The translations under genes were made by a program, and so were the position numbers. Source: Serpula lacrymans var. lacrymans S7.9 (Eukaryota > Basidiomycota > Agaricomycetes > Boletales > Serpulaceae). Taken from it: a DNA stretch of 64,000 nucleotides. Of this stretch, positions 23,630 through 35,944 are shown piece after piece; the first letter of the stretch is position 1; each line of letters starts with the position of its first letter. The stretch covers positions 2,291,968 to 2,355,967 of the forward strand of contig NW_006763293.1 in the NCBI RefSeq assembly GCF_000218685.1, read 5' to 3'. The notes beneath the pieces were generated by a model, which had not been told where the DNA came from, searched no databases, and saw only the letters and a program-made list of their open reading frames with translations.

Positions 23630-25669
23630 CTATGATATGGGTGCTAGAGCATTATGCAAAGAAGAGCTACTAAGGGTCGTAGGTGTGCTGGTAGTAATTT
23701 CAGAATGAAGGTTATACAGTTGGGCCGAGTCCTGCATTCCGCTCGCATGTCCCATGTGGTTCTGAATCTCGTCCTCGCTCTCGTCTCCAAGCGCCCGGAA
23801 CTGATTCCAGTCGAACCCAGGGGGATCTATTACAGCGTCCCTCAGAAGGTCCAAGACGTCGCATTGTGATATCCGCATCTGATTCATCCATCTTCTACTA
23901 ATCATCCAATTCGCGACACCTTTTGGAGGAAGGAGGAAACCGTCCTTCATTGGACCTGCGCAACGTTCTTTCCTTCCAGTACCACGTTTGGGTTTTAGGG
24001 TCTTATCAAAGGTCTCCTCTTCATCAAGCATGTCGAAGAATCGCTGTAGGCGGGTGCTCCGCCACGGAAACCCACGGACACGCAAAAATATGGAGCGGTT
24101 TCCCAGAGCGTCTTCTTCAGCCTCTGATTCTTCAGAAGACATGCATTCGACTTGAAAAGCTCCGTCGAATGTTATATGTTCGAACGCCTCTAGTCTGTTT
24201 CGCGCTTCTGATCGATTGGTCAGTTTCTATATAGACTGCGTTCAGAACAAGACTTTGACAGTACATGATAAGAATATCATACGCACGCCCTTTTTTCTGC
24301 TTAGCCTTCTAGCTTTCATTGACTTCGCATCTTCTCGTTGTCTTTGAATTTGAGCAATGGAAGCGTCCCTTTGAGCCTTGAACTTCTGCCTAAGGGTTAC
24401 GAATGCTTGGTCGAATACAGAGTCTAGTGATTTCTTGTTGAATTCTTTGTCCGGTACGTGCTTATATAACGTGCGATTGATTTTGAGGTCTTTCAGGACA
24501 CGTGCCTTCATGCGCCCGTTATGGACTGATTGCTTTGGCGTTTTGTCCCAGACAAAGCGAACGGGATCGTTAGAGCCAAGTGAGGTACCTTCAGGATGGC
24601 TGTCTGGTAGTTCTTTGTCCGATTCGACCTGCATAACACGCAAAATGTGATTGCGCATAGCATGCTGTAGATTAAACTTTTAATAGCTGTCCTGTGTAGT
24701 GAAGTATGGCTCAACTTATTCACCTGAATTGTTAGACATCGCGTATCGTGGTGACTTCTACGCTTTAATGGGCGTACAGGGGGTGTACCAGAGCTAGAGT
24801 CACTGCTCTCTTCCTCGTCACTCGCGGGAGTTTGTCTCTTCCTGGCGCTTGACGCACCACCTTGGCGCGATGAGGAAGGATCGACACTTATGAACCTCGC
24901 TGGAGGTGAGAATGACGGCGACAGAGCATGGAGCTCCATAGCATTAGCCTCTGACACATTGTCATCTGGATGAACACTTTGAAATCGGCTGGTCGACGGC
25001 TGTGCTGACGAGACACTGGCTAAATGCGCCTGGAAGCTCGAGTTCGTCACAGAGACTGGGGTAGGACGGGGTGATGTGCTTGGCGTGGGTTGCTGCTCTA
25101 CTGTTGGAGGTGAAAAACTGGATTGTGATACAGCTGCCGAGTTGCTAGGAGTTGTGAATGATGATGTTGGGCCATGAGTGCCTATGACGGACTTCAGTGA
25201 GGCGATCTCTTGGCGCATTTCAAGCATTCGACGCTCCATTTCTGCCTGCTTCAGCGCATACTTTGCTTCCTGCTCTTGTTCCCAAGCAACTCTACGCTTG
25301 CGCTCTATCTCCTGAGCTTCCTTGGTGCTCGTTAAAAGTCGAAGGAGTTCCTGTACAGCGTGGACACCCCCCGAATTAACATTTCGAGAGCGTGCAACGG
25401 TATTGCTTCATAGTTTTCTGTAAATATCCAAGATAACTTTCGGATAAGAAGCCTAAACAAACTTACTGAGGAGATGATGGAGGGGCAGCAGCCTGTGGCG
25501 GAGGCTCTGAAATCGCAAGTTCTAACTCACTCCTATGGGGAACATATTGCTGTGGTCTTTGTATGACAGGTTGGAGGCTATCTGAGTACAGCGGGGAGGC
25601 GTTGGAGGGTCGTGACCGTGTTTGTACGACGTGTGGGTTGAGTGCATCCGAAAGCTCACTGGTTGGCAT
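23630..25669 (-). CDS. Unrecognised coiled-coil protein of basidiomycete type
   Basis: Not assigned to a known function. The N-terminus MPTSELSDALNPHVVQTRS is Pro/Ser-rich. A second exon holds a strong coiled coil: VQELLRLLTSTKEAQEIE, then a Glu/Lys/Gln-rich helix to MLEMRQEIASLKSVIG. A long Ser/Thr/Pro stretch with nuclear-type basic clusters (RPLKRRSHHD) follows. The C-terminal half has NDPVRFVWDKTPKQSVHNG, VLKDLKINRTLYKHV, a basic helix with RRLSRKKG, then EARNRLEAFEHITFDGAFQ, MSSEESEAEED and FPWRSTRLQRFFDMLDE. The end of this series (MSSEES, then ~20 residues later a PWRS-x-LxxxxxxLD motif) recalls, from memory, a family found in several copies per genome in agaricomycetes. Four to five introns are inferred. 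It is divergent from RPN11. Confidence 0.55.
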
Positions 25670-25845
25670 CGCGGACCATAGGGAATGGTCCCGATTGGGA
25701 AGATGACTCCATTAAACTGGTATTTGTATCTGTATTTTCTGAAAGCTGCTGAACAACAATAGCAAATATCACGCGCAAGACCGTGAACGCGTCAGCGATA
25801 TACGTACCACAGTTCTCTGCAAAATACTGCTACTAGGATTACAAT

Positions 25846-27077
25846 ATGGATCAAGATTATTCTCAAATGATTAGCCAGGCGCAACAGCGCCAAGGACCGC
25901 GAGGTCGAGGTGATGGGAGCGTACCTGACAAGTAACTCTTACTGTTGTTACCTTGTCTGCATATGCTCATTTGGCTCTCGCAGTGGAGAGGTTATACACA
26001 TATCTTCATTAGCTCTTCTTAAAGTGAGTTATCATGCTCTCTACATATAGGTATGCTCAATATTCCCATAAGATGCTTAAACATGGTCGAGCGGGTGTCC
26101 CGATGGAGGTTATGGGTCTTATGCTTGGGGAATTCATAGACGAATACACCGTACAAGTTATCGATGTCTTCGCCATGCCGCAATCTGGGACGACTGTAAC
26201 CGTCGAATCTGTGGATCACGTATTCCAAACCAAGATGGTGGACATGTTGAAGCAAACAGGACGGTAAGGATCATAGCATTTCCTTCTATATGTTTAGGGC
26301 TTAATGAAAGTCTCTGGGAATGACAGTCCTGAGATGGTAGTGGGGTGGTATCATTCACATCCAGGTTTTGGCTGCTGGCTGTCCAGTGTGGATATAAATA
26401 CACAACAAGTATACATCAGCCCTTTCTTCCGTGAGGACGTCACCTGATCTTTTTTTTAAAATCTCCTTAGTCTTTCGAGTCTCTACAATCCCGCTCTGTC
26501 GCCGTGGTCATTGACCCCATTCAGTCTGTGAAAGGAAAGGTTGTAATTGACGCTTTCCGCTTGATCGATCAGCAGACAGTCATCATCGGTAGGGAGCCAC
26601 GGCAGACGACATCGAACATCGGACACATTAACAAGCCGTCGATCCAAGCCCTCATTCACGGTTTGAACAGACACTATTACTCGATTGCAGTGAACTACCG
26701 CAAGACAGAACTTGAGCAATCAATGTTGATGAACTTGCACAAGAGGAACTGGACAGAGGGCTTGAAACTGCGGGACTTCAATGTCCATAAGGAGAGCAAC
26801 GAGAAGGCTATCAAGGTCCGTGGACTTCTTTTCATCTTTATAGCGTTTTCCACTCATGTGCTGACCCTGACACACTTACCCCTACTAGTCGATGCTCACA
26901 TTGTCTGAATCTTATAATAAATCTGTCCAAGAAGAGTCCACATTGACAGCCCAGCAGTTGAAAACACGCCATGTGGGCAAGCAAGACCCAAAGCGACACT
27001 TGGAGGAAGCGGTTGAGAAAGCCATGGGTGATCAAGTCATTCAGAATTTGGGTACCATGCTCCTTGCTGAACTATAA
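25846..27077 (+). CDS. RPN11: 26S proteasome deubiquitinase subunit Rpn11
   Basis: Metal-dependent deubiquitinase of the proteasome lid that removes ubiquitin chains as substrates enter the core. The start is [14 protein letters not shown]; after one intron comes [20 protein letters not shown], then [20 protein letters not shown] with the catalytic Glu of the JAMM/MPN+ fold. [19 protein letters not shown] carries the zinc ligands (HxH...D). The C-terminal part reads [49 protein letters not shown] and the terminal [16 protein letters not shown]. Every catalytic residue is intact and the ~310-residue length is normal. Five or so introns split it, and no close paralogue (CSN5) feature such as a longer Cys-rich N-terminus is seen. 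Confidence 0.96.
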
Positions 27078-27639
27078 AGTTTGGTCCTGTCCTTTTACTG
27101 TAACTAGATAATCTGCATTTCCTTTCTGTCTTTGTGTACCTGTGCAAAGGATAGTGGGAATCTGCGTTCATAAACAGACGATGGGCGTCGGATACTCGGC
27201 TTAGTGAGCAGATGATATGGGGTTCAAGGTCTTCTGTTCATAAATTCTCGACTGAATGAGGAGTCGTGTGATTGATAGCATTATTATTGACCGGAATTGT
27301 TACAGTAACAGTATGTCATCTTTCAGGGTGCCGTCCTCTTCCAGATGAGAAAACATCTTCGTCCGCTGGGTTTTCAATTTGTGCAAAGTGGCGAGGACCC
27401 TTGCCACCTCGTCGCAAATGAACGGAAGAGATCCTTAACCTCAGAAAGCGAAGTGGGAAGCTATAGTCAAATGACTTTGGGCGTAACCTCAGTGGTCCTC
27501 AGCCCCAAAATTTGATTACCATTGGCGAAATTTCGCGCGAACAATCGACGAAGTATCCAAACTACTCCACTCAGGGTGATGGCAGCAAAAAAATATATGT
27601 AAAATACTCCAACTTCTAGAGCGTGAAAAGAAATTATCA
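27078..27639. other. Convergent intergenic stretch, no gene seen
   Basis: 562 bp between the ends of RPN11 and the bS18m gene. No open frame with support and no RNA gene was recognised. It should contain both 3' ends. Confidence 0.5.
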
Positions 27640-28298
27640 TCACCGTTGCCAGTGTCCTGTTCTTGCTCTACTTAGCCAGGGGATGACTCCCATCATTTTT
27701 GCCCTGCGGATCGCTTTGCCTAACCTCCGTTGAGTCTTCGTCGTTAGTCCTGTCTGCGTGCGGGGCCGTATCTTGCCCATTTCTGTTACAAATGCAGAGA
27801 GGAGAGCAGCATTTTGGCTTTCATGAAGTGGGTCGATACCCAGCTGATAGAAGACGTCTTGACGGCGAGCTTCACGACGTCCTGGGCCCACAAGAGCAGG
27901 TTTAGGTCTCATGGGAGTTTTCTTGTAACGATGGTCACGGGTGAAATAATGTGGTCGGGTAAACTTGATGGGTAGAGTTGAGCTGCGTTGCATAGAGAAG
28001 TAGATCTACACAACGTACCATCCCAGCGGTGAATTTCTTTCGCTCGCCCTGCTGTTTCCATAAGTGATCCAAGTTTGCGGCTGCCGCTACACGACGACTT
28101 TAGCAATGGTCAACAACATGAAAGCCTGTAGGACTGACATCGCTCAAGCTCAGTTTTCTTCGCGGCTTCGTCCAGAATGTCGTTCAACGTCTTCGCGTCC
28201 GACTTAGGTGGGGCATTAGACACGAATCTCGCTGATACGGGTACAGATGGTTTTGTGCGAATGGGACGGCATGCGAAAGAGCGTAAGGCTGAGAACAT
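27640..28298 (-). CDS. Mitochondrial small-subunit ribosomal protein bS18m
   Basis: The start MFSALRSFACRPIRTKPS is a mitochondrial presequence (Arg- and Ser-rich, no acidic residues until after residue 30). A second exon holds TLNDILDEAAKKTE, then a KKFTAGM block. The last exon has RPHYFTRDHRYKK, RRQDVFYQLGIDPLHESQN, LLSAFVTEMGKIRPRTQTG and the S18 signature TKTQRRLGKAIRRAKMMG. These are the two rRNA-contacting blocks of the S18 family: P-x-H-x-x-x-N-x-x-x-L-x-x-F and the TGL-x-x-K-x-QR-x-L-x-x-x-I-x-R-A-R helix. Three exons are inferred; the phase at the KFTAGM junction was not fully resolved. It converges with RPN11. Confidence 0.82.
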
Positions 28299-29136
28299 GT
28301 CCTACGATATAGGATCCGGTAGCGCTGGTGGCGGTTGTTTGGGTCAGAGTGCAGTTGGTAAATTCCTGTTTCTTGTGTACTGTGCTTACAGTGGTACAAA
28401 TGGATAACCAACTTCGTTTTTTGCTACCAAGTCAATTCCCGTCGAGCCGCACTGTCTGCTCTGATGCGCTGCCTAGATCGTGTAAGGAATAGCTCTGTTG
28501 TTGGAAGATTTGAAAGCACGCTCTACTAGGCAGATCAAAGCAAGGAGAAGATTTGCCTCGTGTTCTGAACTTTCCCAGCGGAGATTCCCCGAGCGCAGAT
28601 TGTATCCGCCACAACATGACCCCGGTCACTGCAGACGATATCTGCTAGGTTACCCATCGCAGGCCTTTACGCTATCGAAAAGCAGAAAACGTCAGCCAAG
28701 TTCCGTCCACAGGATGATGGTATACAGGTACACAGGAGCTGACGAAATGCCTCTGTATGAGTAATATTTGATGGCGGAGGCGTTGTGAGAGCGGCACCCA
28801 AAAGGCTGCCCTGGCTATATATGTGATTACGCAATATTGAATATTAAATAATATTTGGGTCTAGAGTATCGGGTTTATCGACTTTTTGTGGCCATTTCCC
28901 TGTGGTCGCCTCTGCCTGGTCCCATAACCAGCGTTGCCTTTCACTTCCATCACCACGTCCTCCTGGTTCTTCACAAATCCCTCATGTTCCCTTGACCCAT
29001 TCTTCTCTTTTCTTATCACGTATTCGTCTATTTTATTCCCAGAGTGTGGTCCTTGAATCGTCTCTCCTAGTCCTATCTTTCTACTATCGCTATTCTGCAT
29101 CCCCAGACCCCTCCGTTTCCCCCTCTCGACACCAAC
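28299..29136. other. Divergent intergenic stretch, weak small frames only
   Basis: 838 bp between the bS18m and Rim15-like starts. A possible small plus-strand reading starts at an ATG at 28402 (MDNQLRFLLPSQF) and a basic frame lies at 28498-28764, but neither has a recognisable domain and they join only by an unsupported splice. The last ~250 bp are C/T-rich before the kinase start, as expected for a fungal promoter and leader. Confidence 0.45.
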
Positions 29137-32100
29137 ATGGCTGATTCCCCTCATATCCTCCGTCGACAGGCCCCAAACCCTCTCGTCTTCGCTACAGAGA
29201 CTGTATTACCTCTCGTCTCCCAGACATCAAACAGCGGCTCCCAGAGCAACTATGGTTCGGGTTCAAACACCGTCTCTATGCCTTTCGTCAGGCGACATGT
29301 CACTCGTCGTCTCAAGACAGCAAAGGCAGACTGCGACAAGGAACTGCGAAGGGTCATCAACAATATCACCACATTTTTTGAGGAGCGTCTGAGAGAGAAC
29401 GACCACGAACGGGAATTCGAACGCGAATATCGCGAGCGGGAAAGGGAGTCAGATCGTGATTCTCAGTACGGCGATGCCGAGCCTTTGCGAGAGGCTTTCA
29501 TCTTTCAACCTCCAGATGTTAGACCTATATCTCAGGCCGATGAGTATTCTGACAGTGGCTACGAGGCAGAGCCAGAGGGCCGTCATAGTCGACAACGTGC
29601 GTTTCCACTGCAAGACCCTTCAAAATCTCCTCCTCTGACACATCGGGCCTCTTCCCCTGGCCTTCTTACAGCGTCCAATTCATCATCTTTTAGCCCATCT
29701 CTACGTCGACAGAATACTCTTCCATGGGAGAAGCCCCTACACGCCAACACTGCTTCCGGCGGTAGTGCTGTACCCAGCCCAGTCATATCAACAGCAACCT
29801 TATCCGATTCAACTAGTCCACGCAGGCAGTCCGGTGCTATCGCTCCCACGGCATGGCCAAGTCAGAGTCTATCTTCCCGCAGACTGTCCCGTACAATTCA
29901 CATCCCTACGCGCCCTATGCGTTCAGGGCAAAGTTCTCGTTCCACGTCTCGCTCTCGATCCCCACTTCCGCCTGCAACCACCCACAGTAGCTTCTCTGAC
30001 GCTGCTCCCCCTGTCCAAGCAGCAAATCGCCGTTCCTCCCGTATCCTCGTTGATGATCCTATCGATCCCATCATGACCACCCTCTACGAACTTATTGGCG
30101 TTGCGACAGACGTTGCTGAGATGTCCACCGCTCAGCTCACTGCTCAACCTAAAATTTGTGAGTCGCTCGTCCAGCGAGTCCAAGGTATCGGTAAAGCATG
30201 GGATGATCATCCTGACTGGCACGGTCGTAATTGGTACGTGCAGGTTCTTCTTGCAGTTGCAAGTTTGAGTCGTGTCGTTGAGTGGTGGGAGGCGGAGAAG
30301 CAGTTCTGGAACTTCGATGATAACGACGACGAGCTGGATGAGCCGCTTATGTTTGTCATGAAACCTGCAGATGAGTCGGGACCTGCTCCCACTCCGACTG
30401 CTCGACATCGATACGACGAAAATGCTCTCCGTATGACTACAGATGATGAGAACAGGCTACGCTTGATGAGACCTACCAGCCAAGGCAGACGTTCCAGGGA
30501 TGAAGCTATGAAAGATCTGACTACGTCCACTTCACCCGAGCCACACTCAAGGGCAGCACATAAGATCATTGAACACAATGAATCTGCTCGCGTTCTGGCT
30601 ACCGAGAGACTCCGATTGCAAGCCGAGACTGCACAGAATCAGAACATCGTGATGGAGCTGAGCTTGGACGGGGATCACTTCATTTGGATCAATTACGCAT
30701 GGCGGGTTGTGGTTGGGTAAGTCAATGCTGTGCGTATTATATATGCGTAAGTCTGACGGTAGTATTTCATTCACCAGGTCGGAACCTGCAGAATTAGCTG
30801 GAACACGGATCTCACATCTTCTCTCAGCTTCGGATTGGGCTGTCTTTAGGGAAGCAACACAACGCTTGCAGCGGGATGACTCACACACGGTTGAAGTTCG
30901 CTTCAAATTGCAAATAGAACCTGACGGTGACCGGGATGTCTCGACAGCAGGCGTCCTCTATCAGCAGATGGAAGGTAAAGGTATGCTCATGGTTGACCGG
31001 GAGGACGGTCAGGCATCTCATACTATGTGGGTTGTTAAGCCTATCGCTCCTCCACGGTACGAGTATCCTTCCCCTTCGATTATACTTGAGCCAGGCGATA
31101 TCGGAGATGAACCTGCTGTTGAGGAGGTGGTCACAAAGCCTCTTGCCGAACGCGCCATCACTGAGCCTACTACACCCTTCCCATTCAGTCAGCCCATCTG
31201 CACAGACCTCATTCTTTGCCGAATCTGCGAATGCCAGATCCCCCAGTGGTACTTTGAGAAACACAGCGAAACATGTGCGGAGGTGCATCGTCTGGAGGCT
31301 GAAATCGCAGAGTGTAACGAGTCTATTGGCGAGTTGAGAAACACTATTCGCGATTTGTCTGTTGCTGTTGAGCAAGCTACTCCTGCGATCGTTCCTGAAT
31401 ATCGTGGCATGCCTATTTTCACACCGTCTACCTCCCCGGGGATGTCAAGCCCATTACAACTTTTCAGGAGCAACAAGATGCAGCGGATGGGTGTAAAGAA
31501 GATGCAACGTCGGCTATTAGAGCAGCTCGAAGACGTACTACAAGTGGCCTCGGAGGTTTCAATGCCCTCGTTGAAAGAGGAGGAAGCAAAGGAGCCTATC
31601 GAACGACAGCGACTTCTGTCACCCAGCTCTGAGAGCAAGGTTTCACGGATACGTACCTGGTGCAAGCCTACTATTGAAGATCCTGCACTATCTCAGCTCG
31701 CGGAGGACGCTGAACGTGTGATGAGGCAGAAGATAGACAATGTAGTACGAATGCAGAACACCATTCGGTATTCGGAGAAGATCTGGCACGAATGGCAGGA
31801 GAAGGTAGAACAGGCCTTGGCGAACCTTGAAGACGAGGATGATAGCGATGAAAGTGACAGCGATGTTGGCGAGGAAATCGGAAATCAAATGTTAGGAGCC
31901 ACGGATAAATACGATAGAGGAAAAGAAGATCAACTGCTCAGGGTCTCCGAGGCTGATGAATCTTCGAGTGCAGAGATGTTATCATCGGAGCCGACCCCCA
32001 TGGCTTCTTCTTCTCCAGTCCCATGTTCCTCGTCGAATGATAGTCGTTTAGCAGCACCAATGTCCGTGCCAGCTTTTATCCCTCCTGCGTCCTGGCAATT

Positions 32101-35045
32101 AGTCAACAAGATGCCTACACGATCCTCCACTCCATCCTCAGTTTCTTCCCCTCTTGCTCTAGCTGCTCCTATCATGGCTTCCCCTTCACCAGATGAGCAA
32201 CCCCCCCATATGGATCTTGACGCACCTCCTACCACGATTAAGACACGACGATCTGCTGGTAACCTGCTCGAGCCGAAATTTCTTGTCACTCCGCCTATGT
32301 CTCCTATGATTTCCCCTCGAGATGCTCCAACTACACGGCGAGGGCATCGGCGACATTCTACCGCTAATCCGATTCTCAGCCCTTGCAATACAAACCTACC
32401 CAACTCAGCAAATTCGAGTGCCCCACTATCTCCCCGGTTGCCTTCCGCTGCACCGTTATCAAGGTCGACACCCACGTCGATCAAAGACTTTGACATTATC
32501 AAGCCGATCAGCAAAGGTGCATTTGGCTCTGTGTTCCTTGCGAAGAAGAAAGTTACTGGCGACTACTATGCGATCAAGGTTTTGAAAAAGGCCGACATGA
32601 TAGCGAAGAATCAGATCACCAATGTCAAAGCCGAACGCATGATTCTCATGAAACAGGCTGAATCGCCGTTTGTTGCGAAGCTCTACTTCACTTTTCAAAG
32701 CAAGGAGAATTTATACTTGGTTATGGAGTACCTTAATGGTGGTGACTGTGCTGCGCTCATAAAGACACTGGGCTCTTTACCCGAGGAATGGACGAAAAAT
32801 TACATTGCTGAAGTAGTGCTCGGTCTCGAGTATCTACATCAACGTGGTGTTGTTCACCGGTATGTCGTTTACTGATTCCAGATTGATTTTCACTCACGTT
32901 TTGTCTATACAGTGACCTCAAACCTGATAACTTGCTTATTGATCAGCATGGTCACCTCAAGCTCACCGATTTCGGTTTGAGCAGGATCGGTCTTCTTGGT
33001 CGTCAAACTCGCGAGGGTCAAATGGGTCTACGACCGCGGACGAGATATGATTCCCGTTCACGGCCACCATCCATCGACTCAGCGTACCTCTCTTCTCCGC
33101 TGCTCTCAGCGGAGATACTAGGTGGGGCTTCGTATTTTAATCAGCGAACGCATTCGGTGCCTCGTGTAGGGACGTCGCCTTATCAACTTCTCACAGATGA
33201 TGTTGGGGAGTCCAGTGGCTCGGAGTCGCTGTCCAACTTCCTCCCTCGGCGCAACACCAAGACGGGCGATAGCCCTCTGCCATCTTTTGCGACGGAGTTA
33301 ACCACGGACTTGCGGTCTCACTCGGGTGGTGGCACTCCTCCTGGCGAGCAGAAGTTCGTTGGGACACCGGATTATCTTGCGCCGGAAACTATTCTGGGTC
33401 TTCGTGGAGATGATGCATCTGTAGACTGGGTCGGTTGAATGTTTTTCTTGTTCATTTGTCATGAAGTGCTAACGTTTACGATATAGTGGGCGCTGGGGGT
33501 CATAACTTACGAGTTCCTTTATGGCATTCCTCCATTTCACGCCGAGACCCCGGAGAAAGTGTTCGAAAATATCCTCTCTGGGCAGATTGAGTGGCACGAA
33601 GACTGGGTCGAATTCTCTGACGAAGCGCGCGATTTCATGCAGAGATTGATGACCATCGACGTAGGCACTCGTCTGGGAGCCAACGGGGCTGAGGAGGTTA
33701 GAGCTCATCCGTTCTTCGAGGGTATAGAGTGGGACAAGGTCACCACTACCGAGGCCGCATTTATTCCTCAAGTCACCGATCCCGAGTCGACTGACTACTT
33801 CGATCCTCGTGGAGCCATACCACAGCTATTCCATGACGATGATCAACTTGCGCTTTCCAGCCAGTCGGCCACGGACAGCCCCAACTTGACTGCTTTGCCA
33901 TCCGCCCACCCCATTCCTGTTGCGAACAACCGTGATGCCGCCTCATCGCCTGCAGGCGATGATTTCGGCTCCTTCAGCTTTAAGAATTTACCCATTCTCA
34001 AGCAAGCCAATGACGATGTAATCCGTAAATTGAAAACGGACCAGCTTGTGCCCATGACTCACACTTTGTCGGACCCGACAAATATGCATTCACGGAAGCG
34101 AAGTGTTTCTCAGAGAATCAAGAAACCCCCCAGCGTCGTGACTACTTCATTGGATCAGAAGACAATGTCCACCAATCCTCCTTCTCCAGCCACTTCCACA
34201 TCTTCTCTGGCGTCGTCTCCTTCTCGAGCCAGCCTTCCACCTTCTACTCCAGGTAGTACGGCCAGCCATGCTCGTAAACCTTCCGAGTTTGGTGCAGTTG
34301 AGCGGTTCAAGCTCAATCATTTAGATAACGGCGAACGTAGGAATTCTATGCCTAGTCGCCTACGGACAGCTTCAGTATCTAGTGCCGGAGATGGTTCTAG
34401 CTCTGAAAACTGGCCTCCATCTGCAAGTCAAGGCTCCGGCCAGTATGAAGTTACACCGCCTTCATCAGTCCATTCCATTGATCTGCGGAAGGGACCGGAC
34501 CCTAGTGATCGTGCCGTTACATGCCTGCTCGCAGAAGATAACCCCATCACAGCGAAGATATTGGAGACTTTGTTGATTCGCCTTGGATGCCGCTGTGTTG
34601 TAGTCGCAGACGGGTCGGAGGCTATCAGTGTGGCTATGGGAGATATCAGTGAGTAGCTCTTTGAAAACAGTTCTCTGAATAATCACTGATAGTCTCATAG
34701 AATTTGATTGTATCCTGATGGACTTGCACATGCCAGTCTGTGAGTTATTTTCGTCATATTACTTGCTTCTTGTAGCTGATCTGGTCTGTACTACTAGTGG
34801 ATGGTGAAAGCGCTGCTCGGTATATTAAGAGCACCAATAGTAAGAATACGAATTCGCCTATTATCGCCGTGAGCGCCTACAGTGGCGTGGATGCCAACGA
34901 TCTCAGTAACATATTTGCCGCTTCCCTCACCAAACCTCTTCAGCGTGCAGATTTGTTGGCTGTGATGCGGAAGCTAGGATTCAAGACGTCTACTGTGCGA
35001 GGTGTTTCTCTTGCGGCCAAAATTACTTCTGCTCGTGCCTCGTGA
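29137..35045 (+). CDS. Rim15-like protein kinase with PAS-like, zinc and receiver domains
   Basis: Start [18 protein letters not shown]. Domain order: a disordered Arg-rich N-terminus; a helical region ([17 protein letters not shown]); a PAS-like segment ([16 protein letters not shown], spliced to [20 protein letters not shown]); and a zinc motif [20 protein letters not shown]. The AGC kinase follows with glycine loop [12 protein letters not shown], catalytic Lys in [19 protein letters not shown] and DFGLSR. A ~110-residue insert precedes [10 protein letters not shown], as in Greatwall-type kinases, then [17 protein letters not shown]. After a Ser-rich linker comes a receiver domain: [17 protein letters not shown], phospho-acceptor Asp in CILMDLHMP, and PIIAVSA with LTKPL. 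This matches yeast Rim15 and fission-yeast Cek1, which respond to nutrient limitation (TOR/PKA) and drive quiescence via endosulfine. Five introns. Confidence 0.9.
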
Positions 35046-35944
35046 TCCAAAATCTTTTCGTTCATTGTGTCGTGTTTTAGTTGTCTGCTCTCGTTTCGTT
35101 ATCATTTTTTCTTTCTTTGTGTTTGCAATGATCCACTATGCCCTCCATCGCCACTTCTCCTTACTTTCACCATATAGTTCAACACAAACATCCCCCATCA
35201 GCATAGTACGAGTTTCCAGCATCTATTCTTGTTTCGCATTGTACGCTAGACCTAAGTACTGTGCTATAACAGTTAGCACGAGCCTCGGCTTGTATATCAT
35301 GCATGACAATGATCTATGATCTATCGTGGACAGAGGTGCTGGAAAAGCAGATGATCCAGGCCCCAAATGTAAGGTTTGATATGGTGGAGCGCCCAAGTGA
35401 CAAAGCTGCTGACGGTTACTCTTGAGTGTTGATGGCGGGTTGCTGGTGGTGTTTTCCTGGGCGGTCCTCAGAGTTCGGCTACTTGATGTCTATTTGTCCG
35501 TTCACTATGGTGCCAAACGTGTTGCTGATGATAATAATCGAGGATGTACTATGTCTGTGCTAGGACATATATGGGATATTACGATCGATTGTAAGACTCT
35601 GGGCACATTCAGCCAGGAATACTTGATACTTGTGACGACAAAGAGCGCTTAGTTAACGTCAGGCCGGAGTATAGGGACGCCCGTCGATGACACGAAAGTG
35701 ACCCTTGGTAGTCCCTTAGCACGACTCTTCCGCGTTTTCTCTCACAGCTGCGTTCTACAAAACCACGTCCTCCCACAGACTCTGAAAGCTGCATTACCAG
35801 CCAAATACGCCCAAGTGTGCTCGAAATACAACCCACGAAGCTCGAGGACCGATCACACCTATATACAGAACAACTGCCAGTGGCCTTTTGCATTTCTATT
35901 TTCCTATACACTTTGTTTTTCTAATATCACAGCCATAGCACATA
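35046..35944. other. Intergenic stretch, no gene seen
   Basis: 899 bp between the kinase stop and the next start on the same strand. The frames found are short and compositionally non-coding. It probably holds the kinase 3' end and the promoter and leader of the UIM protein. Confidence 0.5.

Noticed and set aside
35422..35652. Small plus-strand frame downstream of the Rim15-like kinase
   Set aside because: Begins near the kinase 3' end, with no recognisable feature; treated as non-coding.
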